Translations under genes and position numbers: made by a program | Source: Nitrospirota bacterium | GTDB taxonomy: Bacteria; Nitrospirota; Nitrospiria; 2-01-FULL-66-17 | Length of the DNA: 43,935 nucleotides | Reading direction: 5' to 3' | Assembly (NCBI GenBank): GCA_016201825.1 | Contig: JACQCD010000032.1 | Coordinates: forward strand, 1-43,935 | Shown: piece by piece, positions 8,853 to 18,096 of the stretch | Layout: the number at the start of each line of letters is the position of its first letter | How positions within the stretch are numbered: position 1 is the stretch's first letter | The notes under the pieces: generated by a model | What the model was told of the DNA's origin: nothing | Databases searched by the model: none | Seen by the model: only the letters and a program-made list of their open reading frames with translations

Positions 8853-8898
8853 GTCACGTCCTTTGTGCCCAGGAACCTAGCCGTTGACGTGCCGGAGC
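8852..8898. repeat. Direct repeat B (pairs with 6256-6303)
   Basis: The 47-base copy starts CGTCACGTCCTTTG and ends CGTTGACGTGCCGGAGC, about 85 percent identical to copy A. Read on the minus strand it is the leader and ribosome binding site (AAAGGA) of the envelope protein gene. The rest of the gap to the insertion sequence at 9156 holds no convincing gene; it contains a G-run/C-run inverted repeat around 9000-9046 and nothing else I can name. Confidence 0.65.
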
Positions 8899-9155
8899 AC
8901 TCGGAGAGTTGCGCATGCACGACAGACACTTCCGCAACCAGTGGTGTCCGGCTACAGACAGGCACATGGGGCCAAAATCTTTGAGGGAAGAAAGCACCGT
9001 TGGGGGGGCAAACTTTAATCTTCAACGCCACCGACGCCCCCCACGTGTTATCGTTGATCGCCGCCAGGGGGTTGATGCATTTATATCACATCCCGGGATC
9101 AGAGGTAAAGCATCAGGACATGGAACGGTTCTTACCAGCCAAAGCTAAAGATTAA

Positions 9156-10530
9156 GAGTCTTCGGGAAGTCGTGTGGGTAAATTCGTGGGGTTGATCGGC
9201 CTGGAAGCCGCGCCGGTATTGGCTTTCAGGCATTTCAAAGAGGCTTCGGATTTGGCATGATGGTCCCATGCCGACTTCAACGAAGCAAAAGCGTCTGCTG
9301 GACGCGTACCGGTTTGCCGGATTTCGACCTCTGGCACCCCTGCGCGGCGTCTTCGGCGATGCACTCGCGCGCGTCGTCACGCTCACCCGACGCTCAAAAA
9401 AACAGTCTGCGGGACGTGTGGCCGCGTGGCGTCGGGCTGGTACGACCGCCGCACGCGACGCGTGCGCGACCTGCCCTGCGGGACGTATCGTGTCTATGTC
9501 GAGTTCGAGGCGCGGCGCGTGTTTTGCCGACGCTGCCAGGCAGTGAAACGCGAGCGGTTCGCATTCCTGTCGGACAGCCCGTTTTATACCAAACGCTTTG
9601 CCTACTATGTGGGCCGACGCTGTCGCAGTGCCACGATCAAGGACGTGGCCAAGGAGTTGCGCCTGGACTGGGACCACGTCAAGGCCCTGGACAACCAGTA
9701 CATGCGCGCTCAACTGGCGCCGGCCGCCCGGGACCGACGGCGATCGGGATCGATGAGATTTCGATTCGCAGGGGCCATACCTACCGCATTGTGGTCAGTG
9801 ACCTGATTCGCCACCGACCGATTTGGTTCGGTGGGGAGGATCGCTCGGAGGCGAGCATGGCAGACTTCTACGGCTGGTTGGGCGACAAGAAGAGCCAGCG
9901 GATACGCTTGGCGGTAATGGACATGTGGAAGCCGTTTCGCAACGCCACCCGCGCCCATGCGCCGCAGGCGGCGATCCTGTTCGACAAGTTCCACATCATG
10001 CGCCACCTGGGCGAGGCGCTCGATCAGATCCGCAAGGCCGAGTACGCGCGCGTGAGCGGCACGCAGCGCCGCTACATCAAGGGCCAGAAGTACACGCTGC
10101 TGTCGCGCCGTGAAAACCTGACCTTGGAGGGCCGACAGGCCTTGAAGACGTTGCTGGCCGCGAACAAGCGATTGCACATCGCCTACCTGCTCAAGGAATC
10201 CTTCGGCCAACTCTGGAGCTATGAGCGCGAGGGGTGGGCACGGCGGTTCTTCGAGCACTGGCGCGCCTCGCTCAAGTGGCAGCGGCTCAAGCCCTACGAG
10301 AAGTTCGCCGAGATGATCGATCGTCATTGGGATGGCATTGCGGCCTACTGCCAGCCCGAGAACAAAGTCTCGCTCGGCTTCGTCGAAGGGCTGAATAACA
10401 AGATCCGCGTCATCCAGCGGCGCGCGTACGGCCTTCGTGACGAGGAATATCTGCGGCTCAAGATACTGACTTACATGCTACCCGCTCTCTAAAATGTCCC
10501 CAAATCACCCACACGACTTCCTGAAGAGCC
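9156..10530 (+). mobile_element. ISL3-family insertion sequence (decayed)
   Basis: Imperfect terminal inverted repeats mark the ends: GAGTCTTCGGGAAGTCGTGT from 9156 and, on the other strand, GGCTCTTCAGGAAGTCGTGT from 10530. The matching continues into GGGT. The length of about 1375 bp suits ISL3. The flanking 8-mers (AAGATTAA and CGAAAAGG) do not match, so no target duplication is visible. It lies between the envelope gene and the HEAT-repeat gene. Confidence 0.85.
9268..10492 (+). pseudogene. ISL3-family transposase with two frameshifts
   Basis: Three frames read in order encode one ISL3 transposase. The N-terminal start MPTSTKQKRLLDAY is in one frame. A shift near the A7 run around 9387-9394 leads to the zinc-binding CGTCGRV and the segment VRDLPCGTYRVYVEFEARRV. 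A second shift near 9725-9735 leads to the catalytic part beginning TAIGIDEISIRRGHTYRIVV. The DDE core is represented by IGIDE, LAVMDMWKPF and VEGLNNKIRVIQRRAYG. About 400 residues would be expected for the intact enzyme. With two breaks it is unlikely to make active protein unless programmed frameshifting occurs, which is not typical of ISL3. Confidence 0.85.
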
Positions 10531-10556
10531 CGAAAAGGGCACCCAGCCCCGTTTTC

Positions 10557-11756
10557 TTACTCGTTGTTTGCTGGAATGAATTTTTCATAAGCCGCGCGGA
10601 TGACCCTTGGTGCCGGCGGTGTCTCACCATCGTTGACATAGAGCCAGATATCGATCGCAACCATCTCATCGATCGTGAGGCTGATAGGCGGCTGGGAATA
10701 GGCAAGAAAGGGGCTCTCTCTGTCATTGGACCCCTCTAACCCGTATCCGGCAACCACAAAACAGGACGGACACACCTTCGATTCGGCTAAGTACTCCAAA
10801 GCGCTTGTGGAACGCCCGCTTCCCGGAAACGATTCGGTTTGAACCGTGTCCGGATGAAGGTATCTTGGATCTTTGAGGCGTTCAGCAGCTCTCTGAGAGA
10901 TATGGTAAAGATTGGGCGCTCTGGCATCGGGGCCACTCTTCTCGAAACTATGACAGAGCGGGCACAGTCCGTAACCCACACCTCGGCCTGTCCTTCCATC
11001 TGGCCCAAAGATGACCCATTCCCCAACCTCAGCCCACTCTACGACGCTCATCGAGTCGAGATTTTTCTTGGTTAAGGTGACCGCCAGTGAGGAGGACTCT
11101 TCTAGCCCCATTAGATGTGCCGTTTGGAAGCGACCCCTTGCATTGTCACCATTCAAAACCGCCAAGAGCGGGGCAACCACCTGTGGAGGATCCTTCATTT
11201 TCGCCAGACTGCCTGCGGCAAACAACCGAACGGCTGGAGACTCGTCGTCGAGTTTCTTGATCATCGGCCCGATCATTCTAGGATCTTCGAATCGCATTAA
11301 CGCTTTAATAACGCTGATACGAACGTCTTCAGCTTGGTCATCTAACGCATCGATGAGAGGTGTGATGGCCACGGCCGCTTTCATTCTCCCCAAGGAGAAT
11401 GCCGCCAACTCCCGCACGCGGCTGTTTTCATCCTTGAGCGCGGAGATAAGGAGATTTGTCGTCCGGCTATCTGACAGTTCACTTAATGCGACAGATGCCC
11501 AATAGCGCACTACCAAGTTTTCATCTCGTAGTGCGGCAACCAGAGGCTTCGCCGCGCGGCTATCATGGAGCTTCCGGAGCGCCCGCACTGCTGCTTGGCG
11601 CGATCTGGGGTCGGGGTCGCTGTTGGCTAACTCCCGGACGGCCGACTCGATTTCTTCTGTATTCGAACCCTGCACGGATTTAACAGCCGCTGTCATGCAG
11701 GCGGCTGCGCTGATCGTTAAAACAGAACAGACAAGCAGAAATAGAACTCGCGTCAT
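10557..11756 (-). CDS. HEAT-repeat lipoprotein fused to a c-type cytochrome-like domain
   Basis: About 399 residues. A lipoprotein signal ends at SAAAC with Cys20 lipidated. Residues about 35-250 are HEAT repeats, seen as recurring DPRSRQAAVRAL, DENLVVRYWASVAL, DENSRVRELAAFSL and DQAEDVRISVIKAL units. The C-terminal part contains one heme c attachment motif, CPLCH, in GYGLCPLCHSFEKSGPDARAPNL-type context. A second, CPSCF, lacks the His. PPISLTIDEMVAIDIWLY matches the closing helix of cytochromes c. An extracytoplasmic redox or scaffold role is inferred. ATG at 11756 is chosen because GCGGAGG lies 8 bases upstream and the lipobox follows. The frame stays open upstream to 12023, through a (CTCAAG)7 tract, but that extension would hide the signal peptide. 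Confidence 0.8.
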   Translation of the reverse strand: MTRVLFLLVCSVLTISAAACMTAAVKSVQGSNTEEIESAVRELANSDPDPRSRQAAVRALRKLHDSRAAKPLVAALRDENLVVRYWASVALSELSDSRTTNLLISALKDENSRVRELAAFSLGRMKAAVAITPLIDALDDQAEDVRISVIKALMRFEDPRMIGPMIKKLDDESPAVRLFAAGSLAKMKDPPQVVAPLLAVLNGDNARGRFQTAHLMGLEESSSLAVTLTKKNLDSMSVVEWAEVGEWVIFGPDGRTGRGVGYGLCPLCHSFEKSGPDARAPNLYHISQRAAERLKDPRYLHPDTVQTESFPGSGRSTSALEYLAESKVCPSCFVVAGYGLEGSNDRESPFLAYSQPPISLTIDEMVAIDIWLYVNDGETPPAPRVIRAAYEKFIPANNE

Positions 11757-11852
11757 GGGTGTTGCCTCCGCAGCAAGTAGACGAGACAATGGCAAGGGGT
11801 CACCATCTGTTCCGTTTTCTTGTTTCGTTTTCCTATTTGGGATGAGGAGCAC

Positions 11853-11894
11853 CTCAAGCTCAAGCTCAAGCTCAAGCTCAAGCTCAAGCTCAAG
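11853..11894. repeat. Tandem hexanucleotide repeat (CTCAAG)7
   Basis: Seven perfect copies of CTCAAG lie about 100 bases upstream of the HEAT-repeat lipoprotein start (CTTGAG on the coding strand). In the open upstream frame they would encode seven Leu-Glu pairs. Six-base units cannot shift the frame, so copy-number change would alter only spacing. The rest of the 299-base gap between this gene and nuoN shows only the small hairpin at 12025-12039. Confidence 0.9.
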
Positions 11895-12024
11895 ATCGTG
11901 GCCACGTTCCTTCATCCATTTCCTCGGAGTGCGGAAAAGGTTTCGCCGGTCTCTACTCCGAAAATAGCCTTGGGGGCTGTACGAGTTCCGAGACATCTGA
12001 CCTTCAGGTCTGACAACCATCAAG

Positions 12025-12039
12025 CCCCTGATCCAGGGG
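12025..12039 (-). terminator. Possible terminator hairpin after nuoN
   Basis: CCCCTG and CAGGGG form a six-base stem with a three-base loop, about 17 bases after the nuoN stop in the direction of transcription. No strong T-run follows (CTTGATGGTTGT), so it is a weak candidate for the end of the nuo operon. Confidence 0.35.
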
Positions 12040-12055
12040 TCTCAAACCTCGCGCC

Positions 12056-13498
12056 TTACGGAATCTGCAGGATCGCGGCCTTGGTGGCGTCGATGAGGGG
12101 GGCGGGGTAGAGGCCGAGGAAGAGGACGGCGATGGTCGTGATGACCAGCGCGAGCGAGGTGGCGGGTGAGGTCGCGAGGTCGAAGTCGCCGCTGGGTTCG
12201 CGCATGTACATCACCATGACCACACGCAGGTAGTAATAGGCGGAGACGGCGGAGAGCAGGACGCCGACCACCGCCAGCCACACCATCCCCGCTTCGACGG
12301 CGCCCATGAAGAGGTAGAACTTCGCCACGAAGCCCGCGGTGGGCGGAATGCCCGCGAGGGAGAACATGAAGATGAGCATGATCACCGCGGCCACCGGGTT
12401 CTTCTTCGCCAGGCCGGTGAAGTCGGAAATCTCCTCCCCACGCATTCCGCCTTTGCGGAGCAGGATGACCACGCCGAAGGCGCCGAGGTTCATCAGCGCG
12501 TAGATCATCAAGTACAGCATCAGGCTCATCGTGCCCAGACCGCCGCCGACGATGATCCCGATCAGCGCGTAGCCCGCGTGGGCGATCGAAGAGTAGGCCA
12601 ACATGCGCTTGATGTTGGTCTGGACGATCGCCACCACGTTACCCAAGATCATCGTCGCGACCGCAACCGTCACCAAAATCGGCTGCCAGTGGGGCTTCAG
12701 CCCTCCGAGGGCTTCGGCAAAGACGCGCAGGAAGACCGCGAAGCTCGCGGCCTTCGGGGCCACCGACATGAAGGCCGTCACCGGGGTGGGCGAGCCCTCG
12801 TAGACGTCGGGGGTCCACATGTGGAACGGCACCGCCGCCACCTTGAACCCGAACCCGACCACCAGAAATCCCATGCTCACCAGCAGGCCCGGGTTGTCGA
12901 GGGGGTTCGCGGCAAAGAAGGTCCCGAGGGCCTTGAGGTTCGTCGTGCCCGCGATACCATAGAGGATCGAAATCCCATAGAGCAGGATCGCGGAGGAGAA
13001 CGACCCGAGAATCAGATACTTCGCGGAGGCTTCGATCGACCGGCTCTCGGATCGCTTAAAACCCGCCATCGTGTAGAGCGAGATCGAGAGCAGCTCCAAC
13101 CCGAGGTAGACCATGATCAGGTCGCCCGCCGACACCATGACCATCATGCCCGCGGTGGAGAGCAGGACGAAGCCGTAATACTCGCCCAGGTGGATCTTCT
13201 CGATCTCCAGGTACGTCATCGACAGCAGGATCGTCAGCGCCCCGGCCAGATAGACGAGCATCTTAAAGTACGTCGCGTAGGGGTCGAGCGTGAACATCCC
13301 GAAGAAGACATCGGCCTCCACGTTCGCCAGCTTCCAGCTCCCGTAGCACGCAACGATGAGGATCCCGACCGCGAAGTAGCCGAGCTTGTCCTTCTGGTCC
13401 CTGGGAATCACCAGATCGAACAGCAGGAGCGCGCAGGCGCCGATCGTAAGCACGATCTCAGGCGCGATGGCGACTAGTTGAATCCAGGAAAAATTCAT
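12056..13498 (-). CDS. nuoN: NADH-quinone oxidoreductase subunit N
   Basis: The 480-residue antiporter-like membrane subunit belongs to the proton-pumping arm of complex I. About 14 transmembrane helices are visible. The signature KRSESRSIEASAKYLILGSF lies near residue 150 and FHMWTPDVYEGSPTPVTAFM near residue 225; together they contain conserved Lys and Glu positions of the Mrp-antiporter fold. ML-AYSSIAHAGYALIG follows. The length is normal for NuoN. It is the last gene of the operon and is separated from nuoM by 258 bases that hold palindromic element copy 2 and a small GGCTAG-GAAT-CTAGCC hairpin at 13511-13526. A weak GAGGT lies just before the ATG. Confidence 0.97.
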   Translation of the reverse strand: MNFSWIQLVAIAPEIVLTIGACALLLFDLVIPRDQKDKLGYFAVGILIVACYGSWKLANVEADVFFGMFTLDPYATYFKMLVYLAGALTILLSMTYLEIEKIHLGEYYGFVLLSTAGMMVMVSAGDLIMVYLGLELLSISLYTMAGFKRSESRSIEASAKYLILGSFSSAILLYGISILYGIAGTTNLKALGTFFAANPLDNPGLLVSMGFLVVGFGFKVAAVPFHMWTPDVYEGSPTPVTAFMSVAPKAASFAVFLRVFAEALGGLKPHWQPILVTVAVATMILGNVVAIVQTNIKRMLAYSSIAHAGYALIGIIVGGGLGTMSLMLYLMIYALMNLGAFGVVILLRKGGMRGEEISDFTGLAKKNPVAAVIMLIFMFSLAGIPPTAGFVAKFYLFMGAVEAGMVWLAVVGVLLSAVSAYYYLRVVMVMYMREPSGDFDLATSPATSLALVITTIAVLFLGLYPAPLIDATKAAILQIP

Positions 13499-13565
13499 AA
13501 TACCTCGATTGGCTAGGAATCTAGCCAGTATTCTGCCGGGTGTCTGTCCGAGTATTCGGGTGGTG

Positions 13566-13755
13566 GAACCTGTTCAGGGATGGCCAGATGCAAGACGCTC
13601 CGGTTGGGAAATCGCCATTGGCATTGCCTTGCGCGCCTGGTAGGGGTTCGACATGTCGAACCCCTACGCGTCGTACGTGAGCACGCAAGGCCGACTGACA
13701 ACGCCGCAGATGGCCGTTGCTTCGCGATGCAGAAACCGCATTCATGGACAGGCTC
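13566..13755. repeat. Long palindromic element, copy 2 (between nuoM and nuoN)
   Basis: The outer arms GGAACCTGTTCAGGGATGGCC (start 13566) and the region ending ATGGACAGGCTCC (to about 13755) pair imperfectly. The core starts CAGATGCAAG and ends CAACGCCGCAGATG. A 28-bp perfect palindrome at 13640-13667, identical to that in copy 1, occupies the centre. On the transcribed strand the element starts directly after the nuoM stop codon TAG. Confidence 0.8.
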
Positions 13756-13756
13756 C

Positions 13757-15292
13757 CTAAGACAAGAACGCCGACCGCACGAAACCCCAAATCTCCGACC
13801 ACGACAGCGCCGCCAGCGCGCCGCCGTTGCCCTGAGTCTGCTCGATCAGGTGATTGACCGAGACGTGCAGCACGTCGAGCAGCGGGCCGGGGTAGATCCC
13901 GATCCAGAATACCGCGAGAACCAGCGGGACGACGGTCGCGAGTTCCCTCAAATTCAGATCGGGGTGGCGGCCGTTCTTGGGGTTGGCTTCCCCAAACACC
14001 ACGCGCTGCACCATCCACAACATGTAGACCGCGGCGAGAATGACGCCGAGCGACGCGACCACCGCGTACGCCGGTCGCGCGATGAAGGCGCCCAGCAAGA
14101 CCAAAAACTCCCCAACGAAGCTGTTGGTCCCGGGCAGCCCCAACGAGGAGAGCGAAAAGATCACCAGCATCGTGGCAAAGATCGGCATCGTCTTGGCCAA
14201 GCCCCCGTAATCCGCGATCTGGCGACTATGCGTGCGGTCGTAGACCAGGCCGACGCAGAGGAAGAGGGCGCCGGTGGTAATCCCGTGGTTGATCATTTGG
14301 AGCATCGCGCCTTCGATCCCCTGCACGGTGAAGACGAATATGCCGAGCGTGACGAACCCCATGTGGCTCACGCTCGAATACGCGATGAGCTTTTTCAGGT
14401 CCGTCTGGGCCAGCGCCATGTAGGCGCCGTAGATGATCCCGACCACCGAGAGGGCGAGGATCAGCGGAGTGAACAGCGCCGACGCCTCGGGGAGCATCGG
14501 CAGGCAGAATCGAATAAACCCGTAGCCCCCCATTTTCAGGAGGACGCTGGCCAGAATCACGCTGCCCGCGGTGGGCGCCTCGACGTGGGCGTCGGGCAGC
14601 CAGGTGTGGAACGGGAACATCGGCACCTTGACCGCGAACGCCAGGAAGAACGCGAGAAACACCCAGAACTGGAACACCGCGGGGTAGGACTGGCCCATCA
14701 GGTCGGGAATCGAGAAGGTGTGGCCGCCCGCGACGTACAGCGCGATCATCGCGACCAAGAGCAGTAACGAGCCCACGAGGGTATAGAGGAAGAATTTGAT
14801 CGCGGCGTAGATCCGGTTCGGTCCTCCCCACACCCCGATGATCAGGTACATCGGGATCAGCATCGCTTCCCAGAACACGTAGAAGAGGACGAAGTCCAGC
14901 GCGACGAAGACCCCGAGCATCGCGGTCTCCATCAACAGGACGGCCATCATGAATTCCTTGACCCGCTTGTCGATCGCGTGCCAGGAGCAGAGCACGACGA
15001 TCGGCGACAAACACGTGGTCAACAGCACGAGGAGCAGGCTGATGCCGTCCACCCCCACCGCATAGTGGATGTTGAACGTCGGGATCCAGTCGTACTCTTC
15101 GATGAATTGAAACGCGTGTGTCCCGCGGTCGAAGCCGGTCCAGAGCGGGAGCGAGGCCGCGAGCGTGGCGAGTGTCGTCCCGAGCGCCAGCCACCGCGCG
15201 GCGTCGGCGCTCCGCAGGGCCAAGGCCGCCAACGCACCGGCGAGCGGCAGGAAGACCACGAGCGACAGCAGGGGAGCGCCCGCCTCAGTCAT
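13757..15292 (-). CDS. nuoM: NADH-quinone oxidoreductase subunit M
   Basis: The 511-residue antiporter-like subunit of the complex I membrane arm has about 14 transmembrane helices. FVLFYVFWEAMLIPMYLIIG carries the conserved Glu of helix 5. FHTWLPDAHVEAPTAGSVIL leads to the helix 7-8 Lys region (LLKMGGYGFIRF), and LKKLIAYSSVSHMGFV follows. These are hallmarks of NuoM. It lies 56 bases after nuoL. The stop codon at 13757 abuts palindromic element copy 2. RBS AAGGCG lies 6 bases before the ATG. Confidence 0.97.
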   Translation of the reverse strand: MTEAGAPLLSLVVFLPLAGALAALALRSADAARWLALGTTLATLAASLPLWTGFDRGTHAFQFIEEYDWIPTFNIHYAVGVDGISLLLVLLTTCLSPIVVLCSWHAIDKRVKEFMMAVLLMETAMLGVFVALDFVLFYVFWEAMLIPMYLIIGVWGGPNRIYAAIKFFLYTLVGSLLLLVAMIALYVAGGHTFSIPDLMGQSYPAVFQFWVFLAFFLAFAVKVPMFPFHTWLPDAHVEAPTAGSVILASVLLKMGGYGFIRFCLPMLPEASALFTPLILALSVVGIIYGAYMALAQTDLKKLIAYSSVSHMGFVTLGIFVFTVQGIEGAMLQMINHGITTGALFLCVGLVYDRTHSRQIADYGGLAKTMPIFATMLVIFSLSSLGLPGTNSFVGEFLVLLGAFIARPAYAVVASLGVILAAVYMLWMVQRVVFGEANPKNGRHPDLNLRELATVVPLVLAVFWIGIYPGPLLDVLHVSVNHLIEQTQGNGGALAALSWSEIWGFVRSAFLS

Positions 15293-15348
15293 ACGCCACG
15301 CCTTGCACTCGAACCGATGAAGTCCCGCCGATAGTCATGATCCCCCAC

Positions 15349-17277
15349 TCATCCCAACAGGTACAGGCCGACCATCAGGACCGCGCCCAGCGCCATGAAG
15401 AGCGCGTAGTGTTGGAGCTGCCCGCTCTGCATCACGCGCAAGGCCGCGCCCCACGCCTGGGTGACCCGGCCCACCCCGTTCACCGCGCCGTCGATGATGA
15501 GTACGTCGACGCCACGCCAGAGCCCGCGAGCCAGTGCGACGGTCGGTCGGACGATGATCGCGTCGTACAGCTCATCCACATACCACTTATTGAACGAGAG
15601 CCGATACAAACCGGCCGCGGACGCCGCGACGCGCGCGGGCAATCCCGGCGAACGGACATAGAACAGATACGCCAAGGCAATCCCGCCAGCCGCCGCGGCG
15701 ACCGAGACCAGCATCAGGACATACTCCATCGCGTGGTCCTCGGCGGGAGCGGCCGCCTCGTGGGCCGCGAGCACCGGAGCCAGGAACGGACTGATCGCGT
15801 TCAGGCCCTCCGCCGGAATCCCGACCCAGCCCGCCGTCAGGGACAGGAACGCCAGGACCATGAGGGGGATCGTGATGACCGCGGGGGATTCGTGCAGGTG
15901 GTGCGCGGCCTCTTTGGACACGCGCGACCGGCCGTGGAAGATGGAAAAGACCAGACGGAAACTGTAAAACGCGGTCAAGAACGCCGTGACGAGCCCGATT
16001 CCCCAGAGCGCGACACCGGCGCCTCCGGCCGAGAAGGCCTGCCAGAGAATCTCGTCCTTGGAGAAAAATCCCGCGAACGGGGGAATCCCGGACAGGGCGA
16101 TCGCCCCAGCCAGGAACGTCCAGTACGTGATCGGCATGGCGGATTTGAGCCCGCCCATCCGTCGGAGGTCTTGCTCGCCCGAGAGCGCGTGGATCACGCT
16201 GCCGCAGCCCAGGAACAGGAGCGCCTTGAACGCGCCGTGGGTGAGCAGGTGAAAGATTCCGGCGGCGTAGGCGCCCACGCCGCACGCCATCATCATGTAG
16301 CCGAGTTGGCTGACGGTGGAGTACGCGACGACGCGCTTGATGTCGTTCTGCGTGAGCGCGATCGTGGCGGCGAAGATCGCGGTCACGGCCCCGGTCCACG
16401 CCACGACGTCCATCGCGACCGGCGAGAGATTGAAGATCGGATTGAGGCGCGCGACCAGGAACACCCCCGCGGTGACCATCGTGGCCGCGTGGATCAGGGC
16501 GGAGATCGGGGTCGGGCCCTCCATCGCGTCGGGCAGCCAGGTGTGCAACGGGAGTTGGGCCGACTTGCCGACCGCACCCACGAAGAGCAGGAGCGCGATG
16601 AGCGTGATCACGTCGACCGACCAGTCGCCCCCCGCCCACGCCAGCAGATTGATCGCTTGCCCCACGTGCCCCGGCGCGGCGGAAAACGCGGTCTGGTAAT
16701 CCAACGACCCGAACGTGACGAACGCGAGCAAAATGCCCAACCCGAACCCGAAATCGCCGATGCGGTTGACCACGAACGCTTTGGTCGCCGCGTTGCACGC
16801 GGATTTTCGCTCGTACCAGTGCGCGATCAAGAGATACGAGCAGAGGCCGACCGCCTCCCAGAACACGTAGAGTTGGAGGAAGTTGTCGGCCATGACCAGC
16901 ATGAGCATCGAGAACGTGAACAGCGCGATGTACGCGAAAAACCGCGCGTACCCCTTGTCCCCGTGCAAGTACCCGACGGTGTAGAGGTGGACCAGCGTGC
17001 TGACCGTGGTGACGAGGAGCAGCATCACGGCGGTGAGCTGGTCGACGTAGAGCGAGATGTTGACGTTGAGCGAACCGGACCCGATCCAGCGGTAGAGGGT
17101 GACGTGGATCGGCGCACCGCCAGCCACCTCCAGGAACGCCGCGATCGACAAGACCCACGACAAGCCCACGGCGGGAACGGCGACCCAGTGGGCGCGTTCC
17201 TTCAGCCAGCGGCCGAAGAGACCGGCGATCAAAAAGGCGAGGAACGGGAGGAGCGGGATCAGGACGATGGACGACAT
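15349..17277 (-). CDS. nuoL: NADH-quinone oxidoreductase subunit L
   Basis: The 642-residue protein is the distal and largest antiporter-like subunit, with a C-terminal lateral helix that clamps the membrane arm. Diagnostic segments are LYVFWEAVGLCSYLLIAHWY (conserved Glu), LHTWLPDAMEGPTPISALIHAATMV-type sequence around residue 235, VAYSTVSQLGYMMMACGVGAY, and the extended C-terminal part of about 150 residues. The length fits bacterial NuoL. It follows nuoK after 13 bases. No premature break or missing charged residue is evident by eye. Confidence 0.97.
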   Translation of the reverse strand: MSSIVLIPLLPFLAFLIAGLFGRWLKERAHWVAVPAVGLSWVLSIAAFLEVAGGAPIHVTLYRWIGSGSLNVNISLYVDQLTAVMLLLVTTVSTLVHLYTVGYLHGDKGYARFFAYIALFTFSMLMLVMADNFLQLYVFWEAVGLCSYLLIAHWYERKSACNAATKAFVVNRIGDFGFGLGILLAFVTFGSLDYQTAFSAAPGHVGQAINLLAWAGGDWSVDVITLIALLLFVGAVGKSAQLPLHTWLPDAMEGPTPISALIHAATMVTAGVFLVARLNPIFNLSPVAMDVVAWTGAVTAIFAATIALTQNDIKRVVAYSTVSQLGYMMMACGVGAYAAGIFHLLTHGAFKALLFLGCGSVIHALSGEQDLRRMGGLKSAMPITYWTFLAGAIALSGIPPFAGFFSKDEILWQAFSAGGAGVALWGIGLVTAFLTAFYSFRLVFSIFHGRSRVSKEAAHHLHESPAVITIPLMVLAFLSLTAGWVGIPAEGLNAISPFLAPVLAAHEAAAPAEDHAMEYVLMLVSVAAAAGGIALAYLFYVRSPGLPARVAASAAGLYRLSFNKWYVDELYDAIIVRPTVALARGLWRGVDVLIIDGAVNGVGRVTQAWGAALRVMQSGQLQHYALFMALGAVLMVGLYLLG

Positions 17278-17290
17278 CAGCGGAGCCCCG

Positions 17291-17593
17291 TCACCATTTC
17301 ATCAAGCTGATGTCCTCGACGTTGATCGTCGAGCGGTTGCGGTAGAGGGCGATGATGATCGCTAGACCGACGGCGACCTCGGCGGCCGCCACCGTCATCA
17401 CGAAGAAGACGAAGACCTGGCCGGTGACGTCCTGCAGGTAGTGCGAGAACGCCACGAAGTTGATGTTGGCGGCGTTGAGCATCAGCTCGATCGAGAGGAG
17501 AATGATGATGATGTTCTTCCGGATCAGGACGCCCACGATGCCGATCCCGAACAGGACCGCACCGAGGGTCAGATAGTACGAGAGCGGTACCAT
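17291..17593 (-). CDS. nuoK: NADH-quinone oxidoreductase subunit K
   Basis: The 100-residue protein has three transmembrane helices. It carries the two buried glutamates of NuoK: one in [19 protein letters not shown] and one in [20 protein letters not shown]. Both take part in the central hydrophilic axis for proton transfer. The ATG overlaps the nuoJ stop codon as TGATG, which implies translational coupling. The length equals the family norm. Confidence 0.97.
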   Translation of the reverse strand: MVPLSYYLTLGAVLFGIGIVGVLIRKNIIIILLSIELMLNAANINFVAFSHYLQDVTGQVFVFFVMTVAAAEVAVGLAIIIALYRNRSTINVEDISLMKW

Positions 17594-18096
17594 CAGCGCG
17601 GCACCACGCGCTTGGCGAGAATGATCGCCCCGACCATCGCAACCAGGAGGATCAGCGAAGCCACTTCGAAAGGCAAAAGGTACGTGGTGAACAGGGCCAT
17701 CCCCACCGCTTCGGTGTTGCCGACCGACTGGAGATGCGCCGGGGTGAACGGGCCGATCCCGGCTCGAAACGTCGTGCGAAAAAAGATCAGCGCCAGCTCG
17801 GTCAGGATGACCACGCCCAGAAACGCCCCCACGAGGTATTGCCGGTGGTAGCGCTCCTCCCGCTTGAGGTTTAAGAGCATCACCACGAAGAGGTAGAGCA
17901 CGAGGATCGCACCCGCGTACACCAAGATCTGCACCGCGGCGATGAACTCGGCGTTCAGCAACACGAAGATCCCGGCGACGTGGAAGAACGTCACCAGCAG
18001 CGAGATCGCGCTGTAGATCGGGTTGCGCAAGGTCACGACCAGAGTGGCCGTGCCCACGATGACGCCGCCGAAGTAAAAAAACAGGAGCGGCGCCAT
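17593..18096 (-). CDS. nuoJ: NADH-quinone oxidoreductase subunit J
   Basis: About 167 residues when started at [11 protein letters not shown]. Five transmembrane helices are seen, with the family segment [40 protein letters not shown], whose third helix carries the pi-bulge important in the E-channel. Here it is cited only by its ends: NPIYSAI and [18 protein letters not shown]. The ATG at 18094-18096 overlaps the nuoI stop (TGATG); a longer upstream frame to 18153 overlaps nuoI and is not used. Confidence 0.95.
   Translation of the reverse strand: MAPLLFFYFGGVIVGTATLVVTLRNPIYSAISLLVTFFHVAGIFVLLNAEFIAAVQILVYAGAILVLYLFVVMLLNLKREERYHRQYLVGAFLGVVILTELALIFFRTTFRAGIGPFTPAHLQSVGNTEAVGMALFTTYLLPFEVASLILLVAMVGAIILAKRVVPR

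Noticed and set aside
9132-9713. 193-codon minus-strand frame across the left part of the insertion sequence
   Set aside because: It is antisense to the transposase pseudogene and crosses the terminal inverted repeat.
11757-12023. N-terminal extension of the HEAT-repeat lipoprotein containing seven Leu-Glu pairs
   Set aside because: It would bury the lipoprotein signal peptide; the internal ATG has a good RBS and a lipobox at the right distance.
15118-17310. Long plus-strand frame opposite nuoL
   Set aside because: The same shadow effect; NuoL on the minus strand is unmistakable.
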